The notes beneath the pieces were generated by a model, which made no database searches, had not been told where the DNA came from, and saw only the letters and a program-made list of their open reading frames with translations. Source: Phycisphaera mikurensis NBRC 102666 (lineage in GTDB: Bacteria > Planctomycetota > Phycisphaerae > Phycisphaerales > SM1A02). From it: a stretch of 9,389 nucleotides of DNA. Where the stretch lies: assembly GCA_945870475.1 (NCBI GenBank), contig CAMBSR010000079.1, forward strand, positions 1 through 9,389. Direction: 5' to 3'. The position numbers and the translations under genes were made by a program. Shown piece by piece: positions 6,995 to 9,389 of the stretch. The number at the start of each line of letters is the position of its first letter. Within the stretch, counting starts at the first letter, position 1.

Positions 6995-8062
6995 ATGCTT
7001 CAGGCCCACACCGCGCACGCCCTCGTTGCTGCCCTCCTGCTCGCCGCCCCGGCGGCCGCGGAGAACCTGCTTCTCATCCCGGACACCTCGAGGGACAAGA
7101 TCTGGGCGTTCAGTGCGTACGACGGTTCGCTGGTCTCGAACAATTACATCCCCAACGACGGCCGCATGAAGCAGGTCATCCAGGTGGCGCAGACGCCGCA
7201 GGGCACGATCCTGATGGCGGACGTCGGCACGGACCAGAACTGCAGCGCCGACGACGCGGTGCGCGAGTACTCGCGCTGCGGGCAGTACATCCGCACGCTT
7301 GCCGGCCCCTCGGACGGCGTCTGCAACCCGGAGGGCATCTGCATGGCCTACGGCAAGGTGTGGTTCATCCGCCTCTTCGATGCCGCGTTCGAGACGGGCA
7401 CGAACGGCAGGAACGCCATCTGGTCCATGAATTACGACGGCACCGGCCTGCAGGAGGTCTGCGCCAGCTCGACCTTCGGCAAGACGTGGTCGCTGTTCCC
7501 GTACAACGGCGGATTCCTGGTGGGCGACATCCAGGACAGCAACCTGGAGTTCGCGCCGCTCAACTGCGCCGCGTCCGCGCCGTTCTACGCCTTCGGTCAG
7601 GGCGGCGTCTCCATGCAGAGCCCGCAGCAGATCAACAAGCTGGCCGACGGCACCGTGGTCGCGCAGTTCTTCTCTGGCAACGCGGGCATCGCGTTCTTCA
7701 GCCCCACCGGCGAACTGCAGGGCCTGTACAGCACGCCAACCGGACGCGGCGTCCATCCGCTGGGCAACGGCGAGATCCTGCTCTCGGGGGGCACCCAGGT
7801 GCAGGCCTACAACCTGTCCACCGGCCAGCTCCGCACCATCGTCAACCAGGTCAGCCCGCTCGCCAGCTTCCGCTGGATTGCGCCGGTGACCATCACCCCG
7901 TGCCCCTCCGACCTCGATTGCTCCGGGACCGTGGACGGCGCCGACCTCGGCACCCTGCTCGGCAACTTCAACGGCACCGGCAGCGGCGACATCAACGGCG
8001 ACGGCGTGGTGAACGGCAGCGACCTCGGCGTCATGCTCGGCAACTGGGGTCCGTGCAGCTGA
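6995..8062 (+). CDS. Secreted beta-propeller-like protein with C-terminal dockerin-type calcium-loop module
   Basis: A 355-residue exported protein. The signal peptide (MLQAHTAHALVAALLLAAPA) probably cleaves after AAA at residue 22. The body to about residue 300 is a set of repeated segments, such as NLLLIPDTSRDKIWAFSAYDG, GRMKQVIQVAQTPQGTILMA, NAIWSMNYDGTGLQ and GIAFFSPTGELQGLYS, which look like blades of a beta-propeller of the NHL/SMP-30 kind. This is a judgement from pattern only. The last 53 residues (about 303-355) hold two dockerin-like loops, DLDCSGTVDGADLGTLLGNF and DINGDGVVNGSDLGVMLGNW, then GPCS. Such tails are common on planctomycete exported proteins and may mediate calcium-dependent surface attachment; a cohesin partner is not in the window. 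The frame is open upstream, but the signal peptide fixes the start. No Shine-Dalgarno is seen. A hairpin terminator candidate and a tandem repeat follow. Confidence 0.85.
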   Translation: MLQAHTAHALVAALLLAAPAAAENLLLIPDTSRDKIWAFSAYDGSLVSNNYIPNDGRMKQVIQVAQTPQGTILMADVGTDQNCSADDAVREYSRCGQYIRTLAGPSDGVCNPEGICMAYGKVWFIRLFDAAFETGTNGRNAIWSMNYDGTGLQEVCASSTFGKTWSLFPYNGGFLVGDIQDSNLEFAPLNCAASAPFYAFGQGGVSMQSPQQINKLADGTVVAQFFSGNAGIAFFSPTGELQGLYSTPTGRGVHPLGNGEILLSGGTQVQAYNLSTGQLRTIVNQVSPLASFRWIAPVTITPCPSDLDCSGTVDGADLGTLLGNFNGTGSGDINGDGVVNGSDLGVMLGNWGPCS

Positions 8063-8091
8063 GCATCGTGCGCGACGGCCGGCATTCTGCA

Positions 8092-8161
8092 AGGACGGGC
8101 CGCGAGGACGGGCCGCGAGGACGGGCCGCAAGGATGGACCGCAAGATTGGCCCGCAAGGAC
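8092..8161 (+). repeat. 13-bp tandem repeat, five copies plus a partial
   Basis: Unit AGGACGGGCCGCG. Copies lie at 8092-8104, 8105-8117, 8118-8130 (last base A), 8131-8143 (AGGATGGACCGCA) and 8144-8156 (AGATTGGCCCGCA), followed by a partial AGGAC. The first copies are identical apart from the last base and the later ones diverge, as in an array that grew by slippage at its left side. It lies 29 bases after the dockerin gene stop and 12 bases before the terminator-like hairpin. The 13-base period shifts frame at every copy, so it is not a protein repeat. Confidence 0.92.
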
Positions 8162-8173
8162 TGAAAAATGAAC

Positions 8174-8200
8174 CGGGGCGCGACGGCGGGTCGCGCCCCG
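8174..8200 (+). terminator. Strong hairpin, terminator candidate
   Basis: A perfect 11-bp stem (CGGGGCGCGAC / GTCGCGCCCCG) with a 5-base GGCGG loop follows the dockerin gene and its tandem repeat. The plus-strand flank is GAATTC rather than a T-run, so it is not a classic intrinsic terminator in that direction. Read on the minus strand, the stem is followed by TTCATTTTTC, a better U-tract, so it could stop antisense transcription or act in both directions. Confidence 0.6.
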
Positions 8201-8417
8201 AATTCAATCCGCGGATCCTTCTCAGGGGACTCGGCGGCCTCGGTGGCGGCCGTTTCCGGCCAGCGTCGCCCGAGGTGGGCGATGGTCCCTCCCTGATGGC
8301 CTGAAAGGTAGCCCGCGTTGCCGGGGAGGCAAACGGAATTGGAAAAGATGGCGCGGAGCAGCGAGGCCCGGGCGATGGTCCGGGGGCACTCCGGTCATGT
8401 CCGATAGACTCGGCCGG
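8201..8417. other. Non-coding interval with a 12-bp direct repeat
   Basis: With the array and hairpin before it, this completes a 355-base gap between genes. GGGCGATGGTCC occurs twice, at 8277-8288 and 8370-8381, each preceded a few bases earlier by CGAGG, which could mark a paired protein-binding site upstream of the next gene. TAGACT (8405-8410) is a -10 candidate 7 bases before the ATG at 8418. No tRNA, riboswitch or convincing ORF is recognised. Confidence 0.4.
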
Positions 8418-9389
8418 ATGCCCTTCCACGCCAGTTTCCATGCATTTCGCGCTGTCCTCGGGGTTTCCATCGCCGCGGGCGGCGCGCCGACGGCAGGGGC
8501 ATTGGCCGCCGCCCTCCCGGCTCCTGGCGCCCGGCCGACGGCAGCCGCTGCGCTGCTCGATTCCGGCCCCGGGATCGGTGACCAGCTCCCCGGCCCCATC
8601 CTGGCGACGGCCGTGCGCGGCCACCTGCCAACGTTCCGCGAGGTGGGCGTGACGTACGTCCTCGTGTTCATGAACTCGTCCGACGCCCCCAGCCGCCAGG
8701 CGCTGCCCGTGATGGATGGATTGGCGCAGCGCTTCGGCAAGAAGGTTGGCGTGGTGGCGATCAGCGACGAGCCGGTGTCGATCGTGCGCGAGTTCGCCTC
8801 ATCGCCGGACTGGGCGCCGAAGCTCAGCTTCGTGATGGCAGCGGACCCGCTGCGGAACGCGCTGCAGACGGTCTTCGGGCGGGGGTCATGGCCGACGCTG
8901 CCTGCGGCGTTCGTGGTGCGCGGAGGCGTGGTCCAGTGGCGCGGAGCACCGATGGACCTTGGCGAGGTGGTGCCCGAAGTGGTCGAGGAGCGATGGGACC
9001 TCGCTGCGGCCAAGCGTGCCGCCGAGCAGCAGCGCCTCTGGGAAGCGCAGATGGCGCGCATCGACGACCTGGCGAAGGACGGCCGTTATGACGAGGCGCT
9101 CCGTGCGCTCGACAGTTCCTGCGACAGCGCGCTCCCCGCGCAGAAGCAGATGTGCGCCGGGCGACGCTTCTCGCTCCTTCTCGGTGCCAAGCGCGTACCG
9201 GACGCGCTGAAGGTGGGCGAGGAGATCCTGCGCGCGCCGGCGAACCTGAAGCAACCGGCCGGCATCGCGTGGACCATCGCCAACGTCATCCCCGGCGATC
9301 CCGATGCGCTGGCCTTCGCACTGCGCGCCGCGCAGCAGTCCGATCGCGCCCTCAAGGGCCGTGATCCGATGGTTGGCGCGATCCTGGCG
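8418..9389 (+). CDS. Exported thioredoxin-fold (TlpA-like) protein lacking the CxxC motif, with helical repeats; partial
   Basis: 324 codons are present and the gene runs off the right edge. The N-terminus (about 1-45) is Ala/Pro-rich and moderately hydrophobic, probably an export signal. A thioredoxin-like domain spans about residues 52-190: GIGDQLPGP, then TYVLVFMNSSDAPSRQALP where TlpA-type proteins carry W-C-x-x-C, then the VGVVAISDEP strand. TLPAAFVVRGGVVQWRG near 160-176 keeps the cis-Pro loop and final strands. The active-site cysteines are replaced (D89-A-P-S92 in place of C-x-P-C), so disulphide chemistry is unlikely and a binding or structural role is more probable. From about 195 the protein is helical, with TPR-like segments (IDDLAKDGRYDEALRALDS; RVPDALKVGEEILRAP). 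An in-frame ATG at 8397 would add seven residues (MSDRLGR), but TAGACT lies between the two, and I prefer 8418. No clear Shine-Dalgarno is seen. Confidence 0.8.
   Translation, partial: MPFHASFHAFRAVLGVSIAAGGAPTAGALAAALPAPGARPTAAAALLDSGPGIGDQLPGPILATAVRGHLPTFREVGVTYVLVFMNSSDAPSRQALPVMDGLAQRFGKKVGVVAISDEPVSIVREFASSPDWAPKLSFVMAADPLRNALQTVFGRGSWPTLPAAFVVRGGVVQWRGAPMDLGEVVPEVVEERWDLAAAKRAAEQQRLWEAQMARIDDLAKDGRYDEALRALDSSCDSALPAQKQMCAGRRFSLLLGAKRVPDALKVGEEILRAPANLKQPAGIAWTIANVIPGDPDALAFALRAAQQSDRALKGRDPMVGAILA

Noticed and set aside
6827..8131. Minus-strand 434-codon open frame opposite the dockerin protein gene
   Set aside because: Its bulk is the shadow of the dockerin protein gene. Only the last 29 codons, with their own start and Shine-Dalgarno, are kept as a separate small ORF.
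8092..8161. Possible CRISPR-like array
   Set aside because: The units are 13 bases, directly abutting and without spacers, and no cas gene is present; it is a simple tandem repeat.
6178..8304. Plus-strand 708-codon open frame
   Set aside because: It crosses the lamin-tail gene, the divergent promoter, the dockerin gene and the tandem repeat with low-complexity Arg/His/Gly-rich sequence; a composition artefact.
8201..8417. Possible riboswitch or structured RNA ahead of the thioredoxin-fold gene
   Set aside because: No conserved core of a known riboswitch class was recognised, and the short GC-rich pairings seen are expected by chance at this GC content.

Overview
The window is very GC-rich DNA, almost fully coding, and most likely from a planctomycete, probably of the Phycisphaerae. 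I base this on protein style, not on a marker gene. One secreted protein ends in a paired dockerin-like calcium-loop module closing in LGNWGPC. Its divergent neighbour ends in a PAPG-type, PEP-CTERM-like sorting tail. There are also Pro/Ala-rich lipoproteins and a thioredoxin-fold protein followed by helical repeats. All of these fit that group. No rRNA, tRNA, CRISPR array, transposase or phage gene is visible.

Left block (about 1-3067, minus strand): a three-gene efflux operon. In transcription order it encodes a small exported Cys/His-rich protein (probably metal binding), a TolC-family outer-membrane lipoprotein with a Gly/Met-rich tail, and a periplasmic adaptor of the RND type. The adaptor runs off the left edge, where the inner-membrane pump would be expected. 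The TolC and adaptor genes overlap by 4 bases.

Middle block (3185-6002, plus strand): divergent from the first operon across a 117-base intergenic region. It encodes a second adaptor-like protein, with a much longer coiled-coil hairpin, and an overlapping gene for a lipoprotein with a terpene-cyclase-like alpha/alpha toroid fold. No pump accompanies this pair in the window.

Right block: converging on the middle block is a minus-strand unit, a 29-codon small ORF with a strong Shine-Dalgarno sequence coupled to a secreted lamin-tail-like protein with a PEP-CTERM-like tail. Divergent from that unit is a secreted dockerin-bearing protein (6995-8062). It is followed by a 13-bp tandem repeat and a strong hairpin. 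Last comes a thioredoxin-fold protein that lacks the CxxC cysteines and runs off the right edge.

Two themes stand out. The first is envelope export: two unlike adaptors back to back beside one outer-membrane channel and a metal-binding candidate. The second is an initiation pattern. First genes of units tend to have a -10-like hexamer 6-10 bases before the ATG, while downstream genes and the small ORF carry recognisable Shine-Dalgarno sequences. Together these suggest short-leader or leaderless transcripts for the first genes.
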